From: Rhynchopus sp. YZ270_cl-10
Taxonomy: Eukaryota > Euglenozoa > Diplonemea > Diplonemida > Diplonemidae
NCBI GenBank assembly: GCA_964035575.1
Contig: OZ037866.1
Location: 248,001-312,000 of the forward strand
DNA length: 64,000 nt
Direction: 5' to 3'
The notes beneath the pieces were generated by a model. The model made no database searches. It had not been told where the DNA came from and was given only the letters and a program-made list of their open reading frames with translations. The translations under genes and the position numbers were made by a program. Below, piece by piece: positions 1 through 10,556 of the stretch (position 1 is the stretch's first letter; the number at the start of each line of letters is the position of its first letter).

Positions 1-362
1 TAGATGCCTATCGCAGCACGGTGCTTGCCGAGAAGGTACAGTGCGCGTCCAACCTGTTTAAGGTTCTGTACGTTGTGTGGGTTCAGGACTGTCGCTGCCT
101 GGAAAAGCTGCAGAGACTCTTGGAGTTCTCCATTTGCGCGTTTAATAAGCGCCTTAATGTAGATCGCATATTCGCACAACCCCCGCGTCTCCTGCAGCTG
201 CTCCTCGATGAGTACCAGGCAGTCGAAGAAGTCCTGCCGCACGTACAGAAGATGGATCAACCAGTTCCGCTTCTCCCTCAGAGTGCACACCCCAATCGTC
301 CCAGCCTCTGCAGTCATGGAAGGGCGGGCTGCAGCAACGGATTCTGGTGGGGGTGGGTCCAT
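1..362 (-). CDS. BBS4: BBS4 (Bardet-Biedl syndrome 4 protein), N-terminal part, runs off left edge
   Basis: Reading the minus strand from the ATG at 362-360 gives about 120 residues, open to the window edge. After a proline/alanine-rich start of about 30 residues comes a stretch strongly resembling BBS4: the motif [15 protein letters not shown], then [20 protein letters not shown], an [12 protein letters not shown] segment and [19 protein letters not shown]. These are the first TPR helices of BBS4, a BBSome subunit that carries membrane cargo into and out of cilia. The family is normally over 400 residues, so most of the gene lies left of the window. The recognition rests on remembered family motifs. 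The segment is GC-rich beside AT-rich repeats, as expected for an exon. Confidence 0.88.
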   Translation of the reverse strand, partial: MDPPPPESVAAARPSMTAEAGTIGVCTLREKRNWLIHLLYVRQDFFDCLVLIEEQLQETRGLCEYAIYIKALIKRANGELQESLQLFQAATVLNPHNVQNLKQVGRALYLLGKHRAAIGI

Positions 363-990
363 TGTTAGGGTGGGGGGGTGGGGTGGGAGGGGGTTTTTGT
401 GTACCTGGGGAAAAGAGGTTGTTTTGAGGTAGGAGGGGGAGAAGAATGGTGGAATTGAAAAAAAGTTAGATTCATATACTTTCGGTTCACAGAATTGAAA
501 GTATTTGAGAGGGTCAATGCACCAAAAAGAAAAGCTTATAAGATGATGAGCCTCTCATTGCTTGGTCAACCTTGATCACATTCGTTAATCGCGCAGCAAT
601 CAGCCTGCGTGGGTTTCCACAAAAGGTTGTTGTTAGGGATAGACCCCAACCATTGCAGTCCTGCATCCATTTCGTTTGAGTTATAAAATTTGAGGGGGAA
701 GACATTGTTTTTTTCTCACTTCAACGGATATTTTGAAAAAAAGTTTTGAGGATAAAAAAAAAGGACTAAACGAAGATGAACGAATGGGGAAGATAAGATG
801 GTTAACATCGAGGGGAAGAGGGGTGGTGAGGAAGAGGTATTTCGAAGAGGGAAAAAGAGGAAAAAAAAACCCCCCTTTTTGGTAGCTCAAACCCCCCCTC
901 TTCCACGTGGACAGTTGTGCAGTGGGGGAGGGTGTGGTGCTGTCGCGTCAGATTGCGTAATAGAACGTCCCCTTTATGGGGAGTTTGAAA
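363..990. other. Region upstream of BBS4, no supported gene
   Basis: This holds the G-rich BBS4 leader, a copy of the short hairpin repeat (536-573) about 175 bp before the BBS4 start, and A-rich runs. A 34-codon minus-strand frame (672-568) starts with ATG but matches nothing I recognise. The last eight bases, GTTTGAAA (983-990), are the left target duplication of the next element. Confidence 0.5.
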
Positions 991-2695
991 CAGGGCATAT
1001 CCTAAATATGAGGTCTGAGCGGCCAAATTTGCCAAAAGGGTGCAAAAAAAAAGGGGCGGATTTTTTTTTGATTTTTTTCCAGGTTTCATCGTTGGTGACG
1101 CTTTTAAACATCGACATTTGCATTTCCGGATCCGTCCGGCCAGTGGTGGGGTCAATTTGCCGAAATGGATAAGTTCTCGTTTTTGGTCAATTTCCTCAGT
1201 ACACAGTATACACAGTATACACAGTATACACAGTATACACAGTATACACAGTATACACAGTATACACAGTATACACAGTATACACAGTATACACAGTATA
1301 CACAGTATACACAGTATACACAGTATACACAGTATACACAGTATACACAGTATACACAGTATACACAGTATACACAGTATACACAGTATACACAGTATAC
1401 ACAGTATACACAGTATACACAGTATACACAGTATACACAGTATACACAGTATACACAGTATACACAGTATACACAGTATACACAGTATACACAGTATACA
1501 CAGTATACACAGTATACACAGTATACACAGTATACACAGTATACACAGTATACACAGTATACACAGTATACACAGTATACACAGTATACACAGTATACAC
1601 AGTATATACAGTATACACAGTATACACAGTATACACAGTATACACAGTATACACAGTATACACAGTATACACAGTATACACAGTATACACAGTATACACA
1701 GTATACACAGTATACACAGTATACACAGTATACACAGTATACACAGTATACACAGTATACACAGTATACACAGTATACACAGTATACACAGTATACACAG
1801 TATACACAGTATACACAGTATACACAGTATACACAGTATACACAGTATACACAGTATACACAGTATACACAGTATACACAGTATACACAGTATACACAGT
1901 ATATACAGTATACACAGTATACACAGTACATACACACGGGGTCCACCAATCGTTTGGATTGTCGACATTTCGCAGAGTCACCAAAGTGTAAGATTTTTTC
2001 GCATTGGAAAGATTGGGCCATTTCTGAGAACTTCAATAAATCAGATCTCTGAGAGATTTGTTTTTAATTCCCATTTTCATGTCGCGAGTTTACATGGAAA
2101 CGCCTTTGAAACCGTGTGTTCTTTAAGGATTCTATAGGCAAAACAGGCGTTTTGCACCAAAAACCACAAGTTTCAACACAAAACCCGGTTTTTTGGCCCA
2201 GACCCGTGTATGTGGCGCCGAAAACACGCTTGCGCGTTATCAGAACCCTGCGTGGGCCACACACGGTCGTGCACACGTGCCCTTTGCCTTGTCACACAAC
2301 CCACATTTTCACACCCAAAAACGACAAAGCCGTTTGTGGGCAAAAACCACCCAAAAACCCACACACAGGGGTTTGCGAGTGTTAAGGATTAGCAACCCAA
2401 ATATACAGTACACAGTACACAGGTACACAAAACGACACTTCGCTGCGACCACAGGCCACCCCATAGGGGGTGAATTTTTTCCCACCGAAAATGGTGTTTT
2501 TGGACTGTTTCGCACCAGATCTTTCCAAATATTTTTTTTACGGGCACTTTTGTCAAGTAGGTTTCCCCTTAGACCCCCTAGACCCCTCGTGCAAAAAAAA
2601 GGGGCAACGTGGGACCTTATAGCCGTGCAAAAAAAAGGGGCGCACTTTTTTTTAAAAACCCGCGGGTACCGGGTACAGACTTAGGATATGCCCTG
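991..2695. mobile_element. hAT-type non-autonomous DNA transposon with internal 9-bp satellite
   Basis: The left end reads CAGGGCATATCCTAA and the right end is its reverse complement. Both sides are flanked by the identical 8-bp duplication GTTTGAAA (983-990 and 2696-2703). CAGGG ends with 8-bp duplications are the hallmark of hAT elements. No transposase frame is visible. The interior holds a copy of the GTGGTGGGGTCA core motif (about 1120-1185), the 9-bp satellite at 1197-1930 and a degenerate C/A-rich part to the right end. Confidence 0.85.
1197..1930. repeat. 9-bp tandem satellite, unit ACAGTATAC, about 81 copies
   Basis: The unit repeats almost perfectly for about 730 bp, with a few ATATAC variants. 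The array is open in every frame and yields long meaningless proteins (SIH, QYT, CIL and similar repeats). It lies inside the hAT-type element at 991-2695. Short related words with GTACAC occur in the TIR elements at 6577 and 12430, and a 7-bp relative forms the array at 61020. Confidence 0.97.
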
Positions 2696-3885
2696 GTTTG
2701 AAAATGTTTGTACTCAGGTAGCTACGTAGCCTTCAGGGAGGCAATCGTGTGCTAATACAGAAAGTATCAGTCAATGTTTTTTTTTTTTTGTTTGAAAACT
2801 TGGTTGTATTAGTGTAGACACCCGAGGATGAACTCCACTATTTGTTTGTTTGAAAGTGCTTTGTGCTCTGTTTAATTTTGCTTTGATAGTTTTGTAGACG
2901 TGGGGTCGGAGAGAACGTCCCCTTGGGGAGTTTTTGGCTTATAAAAAAAAAACAAAAAAAAACTTTAAAAGTTTGTAAAATGATCCTACTTCTTACTGTG
3001 TTTTGGTAACCTGAAAGAGGGGATGGAGAAAGCTTGATGAATAATAGTATCATGATTATGCATCACTGTGCATGGTCATAAAAAAAAGAAAAGAAAAAGA
3101 AAAAGAAAAAGGTGCGGTACTCTTCCCGCCGAAAATGAAAAGAAAAGAGAAACGTTGGTCCTATGTGATACAACATCGGAGAGAGGGGTTTAAAAAAAAA
3201 AACTTTTTCAGGTTTTGAAAAAACCCCCCCCCCCAAAAAAAAAAAAAAACACCTTCCCGACGGAGTAGTCACTGAGAGGGGCTACCAGTAATGCTACTCA
3301 TCCAAAAAAATGAGTACTGTTTTACTAGTATTACACCAGGAACACTACTATAGTTTAGCGTTTAGCACACACATAGTCGTTACGACTAGTAGTTCCACTA
3401 GTAGTCCCCTGACCAGTCCGCCGTGTTAATTTTTTTTTACCCTCCCCTCCTCTGTCTTTTGGATCACTGTAAACGTTGTTGTGTCGGGGAGAAAATAGCT
3501 CACCTTCAAAAAAAAAACCCCCCCAAACTGTTGGTGGCTGCCAAAATGCACGCATTCCCCTCACTGATTTTGCTTCTTTTTTTCAGGATGGGGAGATCAA
3601 TAGGCAGTTTTGCAACAACGAAAAGCAAGATTTTGCATATGATAAAAAAAAAAGGTTGACTTGAAATACGAAGCCCTCTCGTGAAACAGTGTACCCTTAG
3701 TACAATGACCGGCTGTAAAGGGGGGGGGTGGTGGACACCCAAACCATGCAGCCCTACCTAATCCTAGATACCCTCATAGTATAAATTATGTTATTGTTAC
3801 AAATAAATTATTTCGGCGATTTTTATTTTTTTTATAACATTTTTGCATTTTGTTACTTTTTTCATTTTTTGTATTTTATTTTTTT

Positions 3886-3926
3886 GTAACATTTTTGTTA
3901 CGCCGCAGGCGTAACAAAAATGTTAC
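3886..3926. repeat. Perfect 19-bp stem hairpin with a GCA loop
   Basis: Two 19-base arms beginning GTAACATTTTTGTTACGCC are exact reverse complements around a 3-base loop. The sequence just after it (CTGGGGAGGCTAATAAAG) resembles the end of the CTGGGG family seen whole at 10557-11404. It may be the scar or edge of such an element. Confidence 0.9.
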
Positions 3927-4556
3927 TGGGGAGGCTAATAAAGCATACAGCGCGGAAACCCCTGCCACATGATGGTGTAAAAATCTAGCTTTTTACACAG
4001 AGTCACTCAACGAACCCTTTTTTGCGGAGCAAAAAAGGGAAAATGGCGCCGCAGGCAAAAAAAAATTGAGGTACAGCCTGGATCGTGTGGTCAGCAACCC
4101 AGTTCCCTATGGTACTACCGTGGTTCAACCATGGGCTTTTTATTTTTTCTTTGTAACATTTGTTACTTTTTGCCCAACTGCAAAAAAACGAATAAAACAT
4201 TTTATAAAATTGTTACAAAAAAAATGTTACTTTTGGGTCATTTTTTTAGTAATTTATTTTTGAAAAAACATTATTTTTACTATGAGGGTAGAAGGAAAAA
4301 AAAATCGTCACAAAAAAGTCTTTTGCACGAAGGGAAAAAAAATGCCGTGTGGGTAAATGTGAGGAGCGGAACTAACGTTGCAGAATGTCCAATAAATCGG
4401 ACTCAGATTCTCAAAAATTAGTACACCCCCAATATACATGCATGGCAAGAATTTTTTCCCCTGGCTGTGTTGATAAAAATGTTACAAAGCCCTTTACAGT
4501 GATACTTCGATGCTCACTCACCGAAGCAGCGATAAAAATGCCTTTTTTTTTTTTTT

Positions 4557-4612
4557 TGATAAATTGTTGGAGTAGTGTAGTTGCCACAGTTGTGCAATCT
4601 CTACTGTCCTTT
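4557..4612. repeat. Dispersed repeat F5
   Basis: GATAAATTGTTGGAGTAGTG followed by TTGCCACAG and GTGCAATCTC. Copies at 4557-4612, 30922-30982 and 48976-49022, and inverted at 45630-45672 and 52147-52198. Three of the five lie in introns or within about 200 bp of a gene. Confidence 0.75.
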
Positions 4613-5447
4613 TTTAGCATTTGACGCAATAAAATGAAATGGAAACTTGACTTCAGGGTATGATGGTGAGTGGGAATAAAAGGGGAAAAGGGGGTAGGTG
4701 TCTTGGTCTGGTTTTGTTTTCGTTTTTGTCGCTCCGCAACAGCTGTTGTGATAATTTTTTTTTCCCACTGATTTTTGGATGGAGTTGGTTTGTGGTAGGT
4801 GAAAATAGAAACTTAACACTTCACACGAAGAAAAAAAAATCCATGGGAGAGAAGGTTGTGGTGAAACGCTCAACACCTCGACCTGTTTGGTGAGGCGTGG
4901 CTCTGCAGCACGGTTCGTCCCCCAGAACCGCAAAAGTGTGTTCAAAATGCTTTGTCAGTGAAGTGACAGTAATAAATTCATATACTTTCAAATAAAAATT
5001 TCAAACAAAACTATCGGGCATCGGTCGTTTCTATTTCCTATTACCAAGAACTAGCAGTGTTTTTTCCCCCCCTTTTTTTTGGGAGATGGTGAGCCACCAA
5101 TCACACTAACTCGGTGTAAACAAAAACATAAAAAACGGCGTGGATAAACCAATAACGTAGGTTATCTTTAAATAGGGAGGGGGGGAAAAAATTGAAAAAC
5201 TCACACACACAGAACGGCAACAAAACAGAAAACACTTTATAGATGAATAAACTTTCTAACGCTTACTCACCCTACAAAAAAATAGGGTTGTTTTTTGGGG
5301 GGCGGTACGTATATTTTTCGGGGTGAACTATCTTGACGGCCCTACTGCACTGGAGGTTGTGGTTTGATGAAATACGTTGTTCTTCCTACGAAGGGTGGAC
5401 AGAGAGAGGGGCGGGGGAGGCAGGGAAGACAAACTGTAAATTTGTTG

Positions 5448-5515
5448 ATGCAGGCACCTCCCGACTGACCCACATACGATGCCAGCCATCCGGATGAAAG
5501 CACAAAGACAAAGCA
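5448..5515 (-). repeat. Dispersed repeat F2, tRNA-derived SINE-like
   Basis: Copies are at 5448-5515, 15054-15108, 16328-16391 and 42319-42381, with a weaker one at 22212-22262. On the minus strand each contains GGGTCAGTCGGGAGGTGCC, close to the D-arm and A-box of a tRNA gene (TGGCTCAGTCGGTAGAGC type). That suggests a tRNA-derived origin. No complete B-box lies at the usual distance, so activity is doubtful. Confidence 0.5.
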
Positions 5516-5757
5516 CTAGAAAACAAGAAAGGGTCACGAAAAAAAAATTTTTAAAATTCTCTCACACATCTTTACAAGAAGAAAAAGAAGAAGAAAAATA
5601 AAAGGAAAAGCCTGACAGATGAATATCTCATAAATACCGAAAGCGTCTACGCGTATACCATGCGCACACGGGTCGACCATCGATGTTACTGTGAACAAAT
5701 CTATCTTTACACAAAAAAAAACAAAAATACGAGGAGGAAGGGGAAGAAATAGTGATA

Positions 5758-5863
5758 GCTGTATTATGATAACTGCCCATCATAATACATAATATACATC
5801 ACAATACAGCTGTATTGTGATGTGTACTATGTATTATGATGGGCAGTTATCACAATACAGCCA
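5758..5863. repeat. 106-bp near-perfect palindrome
   Basis: Two arms of about 52 bp starting CTGTATTATGATAACTGCC meet with almost no loop. A handful of transitions separate the arms. It looks like a miniature foldback element. I could not confirm flanking duplications. Confidence 0.85.
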
Positions 5864-6999
5864 TCGGGGAAGGAAAAAAAAAAAACAATGAACGTGGTGG
5901 ATACACAGGTACTGACTCGCTTGGTGCCGCATGATTGCATTGTCGAACCAATCTCCTGGAACTAGGTCATGGTTTGCGATGTTTCTGGGATAATGGACGG
6001 CCATTTTTTTTATTCCCACGAAGCTCGCTTTAGCAACAAAAGGTTGTAAGATGAGGCCCAGGCTGCATTGCTTATGTCAACCTTGAAAAAGGGAGTCGCA
6101 TAAACTTTCAAAAAAAAGAAGAAGAAGAAAAAGAACGCAGGCATCGCGGTTAGGGCAGTATATTTTGTTGACGTGACCCATCCCCACCTTCAGACGAACT
6201 GAGCGGTCAGAAAGGCGCCACGTGACAACCTTTCGTTATCGCGGGGCAAAACCCGAGACGCCTCTGGCATCGCGGTTCGTGCAGACGCTGCGGGACACCA
6301 GGGATTTCTATCGAGGAGGGCTTGAAATTGAAAAGGGTTTTGAAGAAAAAACCCTCCCGATGACTGAAAAATTGGAGTTGGTGCTTCCCGGGGGGTATGC
6401 ATTTCACAAATTTTCAATTCAATTCACAACTTTTCACAACTATTCACAACTTTTCACTACCCTTTATTCTCTCGTTGGTGAAGCTTTTAAATGCCGGCAT
6501 TTGCATTTCCGGAATCCGTCCGGCCAGTGGTGGGGTCAATTTGCCGAAATGGACAAGTTCTCGTCATTTCCGCACATCACACAGTACACAGGGACACTGG
6601 TACACCACATCACGTTCTATCTTGTGAATCCCAGCATACCCCTCAATGGGTGGGTCACCACCCAACCCAAAAAAAAACCCCCCCAAAAAAAAAAATCAAT
6701 TCACAACTTTTCACACACGGATGCTGCCAGATCTGGCCAGATTTGGGGGCCAATTTCCCAGATCTGGCTCGGTTTCCAGATGTGGAGATCTTGTTTCCAG
6801 ATCTGGCCAGATCTGGCCAGATCTGGGAATCTGGGAAAATTTTTTTTTCAAAAAAAAAAAAAAACCCCCCAGATCTGGCCAGATCTGGAAATCTGGCCAG
6901 TTTTTTTTTTTTCTCAGATTTCTGGCTATTGTCTCCCAGGGAAAGGGACTCTCGAATTTTTTTTTTCGCCCCAAAATAGGGCTAATTTCGACGATTTGA

Positions 7000-7680
7000 G
7001 GCCATTTAAAGCAAAATTTGGCACTTTTGAGCATCTGTGGGGGTCTAAAACGTGGTTTTGCGAACCCGAAATTTCGTGGTTTTTACCAAAGACAAGTCGA
7101 TTTTTGAAAAATCTCAAAAAAAAAAATTTTTTTTTCCGGGAAAATTTTGACCCCTGAGTAGGGTTTTTGTGCACCAAAAAGTGCAAAAAAACGCAAGAGT
7201 CGGGTGTTTTGACGATCTGGGGTACCGCCATATGCACTACAGGGGCCCACAATTTCGACTTTTTCTTAGCAATTTCCTTCATAATTTTTTTTTTCCGATT
7301 TTGGCAAAGGCAAATCTCAGGCAAAAAAAATTCACCCCTGATAGTGGGTCCTTGGGTGTCCAGATGCCAAAAACACAAAATTTTTGATGTTTTGACCATC
7401 TGTGGGCGCCTAAAACGCACTTCTCTGCCCAAAAAAATGAATATCGATTTTTCCTTAGCGTTTTTATAGCCGTGATTTTTGGGTATTTTTTCGCAAAGGG
7501 AAAAAAAAAATATCAACCAAAATAGTGGGTCCTTGGGTGACCAAAAATGCAAAAAAAACGCATTTTTTTGGTGTTTTGACCCTTCAGAACCACCCAAAAC
7601 GCACTTTTGTGTACCAAAACACGCATATTTCACATTTCCTTAGCAATTCCTTCACAAGTGCAAGGTGATTTTTGACCAAA
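7000..7680. repeat. Degenerate tandem repeat, period about 180-200 bp
   Basis: Successive units share the words TTTTGAC, ATCTG, CCTAAAACG and a run of A with CGC. The 235-codon minus-strand frame here (7633-6926) is a by-product: its protein repeats the same low-complexity pattern three to four times and is F/K-rich. Confidence 0.6.
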
Positions 7681-7814
7681 CTAATTTTGTGCACTTTTTT
7701 TGTGGTCACGTGACGCTAAAATCCTCTCCGTGATGCGAGAATTACATGTGAGAATGCGATAATGATTCTCGCGTGCGAACGCCCAAAACCACGAGGACGC
7801 AAGCAAGGCTTCAG

Positions 7815-8791
7815 TGCACTTAGGTACAGGATGCGTCGTTTTCAGTTACAAAAAAGGGTACTGTGAAGCGGTTGAGGCACACACAGACCCGCTGCAAAAT
7901 GCATCTGGGACCCACGCTAGACCCCCTAAAAGCTGTAAAACCATATATTTCCATCTCGCGACCCCAGCGGATGTGGACTGAGGTGTTTTTTTTTGGGTGT
8001 TTAGAAAGGTTTTTGTCCGATTGGAGAATTTTTTCGGTAAGTGTTGCATTTTGTCCCCACTGAGTGTGCACTCAGAAAACACTCATCAATAAAACGACCT
8101 GGTAAAAAATAGTTATTTTCTATCGTAGTAGTGGGTTTGTTGTGCAGTGATGTTCTTTGTACCTGGAGAGTGGGCCGAGTGCAAGGTATGTTTTTAACCC
8201 CCCGGTTTTCTCCCTTTTCGACATGTCCGCTATTTTTTAGCTATTTTTTTTTTTTTGTCAACAAAAATGTCACTTTTACGTTTAAGGGGTACGGGGCGGC
8301 TTCTTGTTTGTTTGTTTGTTTTTTTGTTGTAGTCTCTACTTTTACATTCAATTTCTCTTAACAGGTACCCGAACCGACGACCCTTCATCGTGACAGCGAA
8401 GCAGTGCCGATGGAAGAGCTGGTGCAATTATTTGAAAACCAGGTGGCGATCGTAAAAGTCGGGTTTATATACCAACTTTTCCATTAACCCACCCCATAGA
8501 CCACCCTAATTATTATGAAACTCTTAGTCAGTCACTGCTATAGCCATTTAATCCAGGGAGCATAGCTAGTGCAAGAAATTCGACTTCGGGATCCGGAAAG
8601 TCTGTCCTCTGCTTGCGGAGGACTAGGCACAAGAAAATATTGCGTTCCCCCAGAAAACCAATTTTTGTCAGAGTAATTTTTGCCCAGGGCATGCTCTTGA
8701 AGCATGGCGGCTTGGTGTGAGAAGGGGCAGTGTATTGTTTTGTTCTAGATTTCAACGGTTGTTAGAACGAGTCAAGTGGATGCTTATCTAA
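7815..8791 (+). CDS. Five-exon gene fragment carried inside a DNA transposon, product unknown
   Basis: Five plus-strand exons join in phase: about 7815-7934, 8148-8185, 8365-8442, 8566-8672 and 8749-8791, ending at TAA. Donors are GT-type (GTAAAA, GTATGT, GTGGCG, GTAATT). Acceptors follow pyrimidine-rich tracts, notably before 8365 and 8749. The phases fit at all four junctions, giving about 130 residues. Readable segments include GYCEAVEAHTDPLQN, MFFVPGEWAECK, MEELVQLFENQ, RDPESLSSACGGLG and FQRLLERVKWMLI. I do not recognise a family. The 5' end is uncertain: the frame stays open upstream to about 7766 with no good acceptor or ATG, as if truncated. It lies wholly inside the 6715-9673 insertion, so it is either a captured host gene piece or the element's own gene. 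Confidence 0.55.
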
Positions 8792-9828
8792 ACACTGACT
8801 TTAGTACAGACCCGAGAGATCACACATGACTTTGAGGAAAGAACAAAGCAATGCATCTGTACCCGCACGCCAGGTTGTAGTTACTTCAGAATTTTCTTAA
8901 GTTTGCATGAACGAGGAGGGGCGAATCATTCTTCGGGAACCATTAGCTGTATACCATGGAATGATTTTCTCAAAAACACCACGTGGGGGCTGAATTCAAT
9001 CCCTTAAGAATTGCGAATTCAGCCTTTGTAGAAGGTACGTCTTACTTGTACTTGTACTTGTATGCCGTGTCCACCCTTCTCGACCTTACCGGTTCACATG
9101 TACGAATAATATTAGGCAGTGGTAACACCCTTCTCAATTGTGCAAACTTAAGAATTTTCTGCTGGAACTTACCAAAATCGATTTTCTTTCACCCCAAACA
9201 CCCGCAACACCCCACCTGCTACTTCGGTAGCCTGTGTTGTTGGGAGTTGGTTCTCATGTTGATCCCCAGTGTTTTGCACTGCTTCTTCTGAGCCCAACGC
9301 TGTTTGGCCTGTCGACGTAATAAATACGAAGACAGGGCGGCGGTGCCAACAATTTTCCGATGATGTAACGTTTATCTGATTGATTTATCGTTTGATATAC
9401 CTTGTGTGTCCTACTTCGTAACTTGCACACACGAGCAACGTATATTGAACGGTACTTCAAGCGATACTTCGTTATGTCATTGGGGTACCTGGAAAAAAAA
9501 ATTTTCCCAGACGTCCCAGATCTCCCAGATTTGGCCAGATCTGGCCAGATCTGGCCAGATCTGGGACGTCTGGGAAAATTTTTTTTTCAAAAAAAAAAAA
9601 AAATTTTTCCAGATCTGGCCAGATCTGGGCGGCCCAGATCTGGAGATCTGGCCAGATCTGGCAGCATCCGTGTTCACAACTATTCACAACTTTTCACATT
9701 TTTCACAATTTTTCACCACTTTTCGCCAGCCTTCACAATTTTGTAGCAGTTTTCGTGTTGTGAAAATTTGTGAAAACTTGTCACATTTTGTGAAAATTTG
9801 TGAAATGCACACCCCCCGGGAAGCACCA

Positions 9829-10023
9829 GGAGTGGAGTTTTATTTTTTGATATTCCCACTGCGTCCTGTGAGCAAATTGAGGTCACTGCGAAGAGCGTTA
9901 GGCTTAAAAAGTTCAAAGCCAACACTCAGGTGCCAGGGAGGGAACGGGGAATAGGTACTGCCTTTTTAAAACGCTGATACTACATTAGCGCGCTCAGGTG
10001 CAAAATAAAAAATAAATAAAGTA
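9829..10023. other. Spacer between transposons
   Basis: AT-rich sequence holding the right GGAGT duplication (9829-9833). I see no gene. Confidence 0.4.
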
Positions 10024-10123
10024 CCGTAATCATAAAAATTATCGACCGTAATAATGTTCGACCTTTTCAGGATTTTTCTGAAAGTTCGACCTTTTTAACG
10101 GTCAAACATTTTTACGATTACGG
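10024..10123. mobile_element. 100-bp MITE with TA duplication
   Basis: The ends CCGTAATCATAAAAA and its near reverse complement lie between TA dinucleotides (10022-10023, 10124-10125), and the interior is itself largely palindromic. The CCGTA end and TA duplication match the larger element at 57072-59221. TA targets suggest a Tc1/mariner-like source, by inference. Confidence 0.7.
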
Positions 10124-10556
10124 TAATTGGAAACACTTTTTCGTTTGTATTTTTTTGATATTTTTTTTTTTATTCAACTTAGGGCTTCGTTATTTTTTTT
10201 TTTGGTACGCGTCCGCGCGCGCTCAAATTTTTGGAAATCCAAAAATAAAAAATAAAAAATAAAAAATAAAAAATAAAAAAAAATATGCCGGTGTGGTGTG
10301 CATAGAAAAGTATAAAAAAAAAAGTTGGAAAATTTCAACAATTTTTTTTTCCGAATATATTTTTTTTGAAATTTTTTTTTTTGGGCACAACATTGATTTT
10401 GCAGCCAAAAGTTGAAAACAAGTTATTTTTTTTTGGTATTTTATTTTTTTTTTGCGCGCGCGCGCTCAAAATTTGAGGGGGGTCCCGGACGCGTACCAAA
10501 AAAAAAAATAACTAAGCCCTTATTTTTCCTTCAAAGAAAATGCGGAAAATAATTTA

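Larger units (their letters stand above)
2704..6378. other. 3.7 kb of short dispersed repeats and A/T runs, no supported gene
   Basis: Contents in order: dispersed repeat F1 (2794-2843); homopolymer-rich DNA; repeat F4 (about 3662-3760); a perfect hairpin at 3886-3926; TTTGC-GGA-GCAAA and GGCGCCGCAGGC mini-hairpins (about 4018-4055); repeat F5 (4557-4612); repeat F6 (4804-4960); the tRNA-like repeat F2 (5448-5515); and a 106-bp palindrome (5758-5863). Nothing larger than 80 codons here looks coding. Confidence 0.6.
6715..9673. mobile_element. Large member of the ACACGGATGC palindrome-array family, nested in another element
   Basis: The ends read ACACGGATGCTGCCAGATC and its reverse complement, flanked by the 4-bp duplication TCAC (6711-6714, 9674-9677). 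Near both ends the palindrome CCAGATCTGG recurs many times. Two 93-96 bp relatives (44662-44754, 56515-56610) consist of little else. The long copy adds a degenerate tandem repeat of about 180-200 bp (about 7000-7680) and plus-strand exons at about 7815-8791. No transposase was recognised, so the superfamily is unknown. Confidence 0.8.
6379..9828. mobile_element. TIR element, TGGTGCTTCCCGG family, with a large nested insertion
   Basis: Terminal inverted repeats of about 35 bp begin TGGTGCTTCCCGGGGGG. Both sides carry the 5-bp duplication GGAGT (6374-6378, 9829-9833). A short, uninterrupted relative at 12233-12718 shows the original element is about 485 bp. Here it is split by the 2.96-kb insertion at 6715-9673. 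The left part holds the GTGGTGGGGTCA core motif and many TTCACAAC words. Confidence 0.85.

Noticed and set aside
1197-1930. CRISPR-like regular array
   Set aside because: There are no unique spacers; the unit is a simple 9-bp satellite.
802-2137. Several reading frames of 260-390 codons on both strands
   Set aside because: They cross the 9-bp satellite, which is free of stops in all frames; the proteins are pure three-residue repeats.
3588-3663. Exon-like segment on the plus strand after a strong TTTTTTTCAG acceptor, reading DGEINRQFCNNEKQDFAYD
   Set aside because: Only 25 codons, no partner exon found on that strand, and it lies in repeat-rich DNA.
6926-7633. 235-codon minus-strand frame
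   Set aside because: Internally repetitive protein reflecting a degenerate tandem repeat; F/K-rich because of A and T runs.
9270-9380. Plus-strand exon-like segment (EPNAVWPVDVINTKTGRRC) inside the 6715-9673 insertion
   Set aside because: It lies after the stop of the five-exon fragment, two other frames including the opposite strand look equally open, and no donor or partner is clear.
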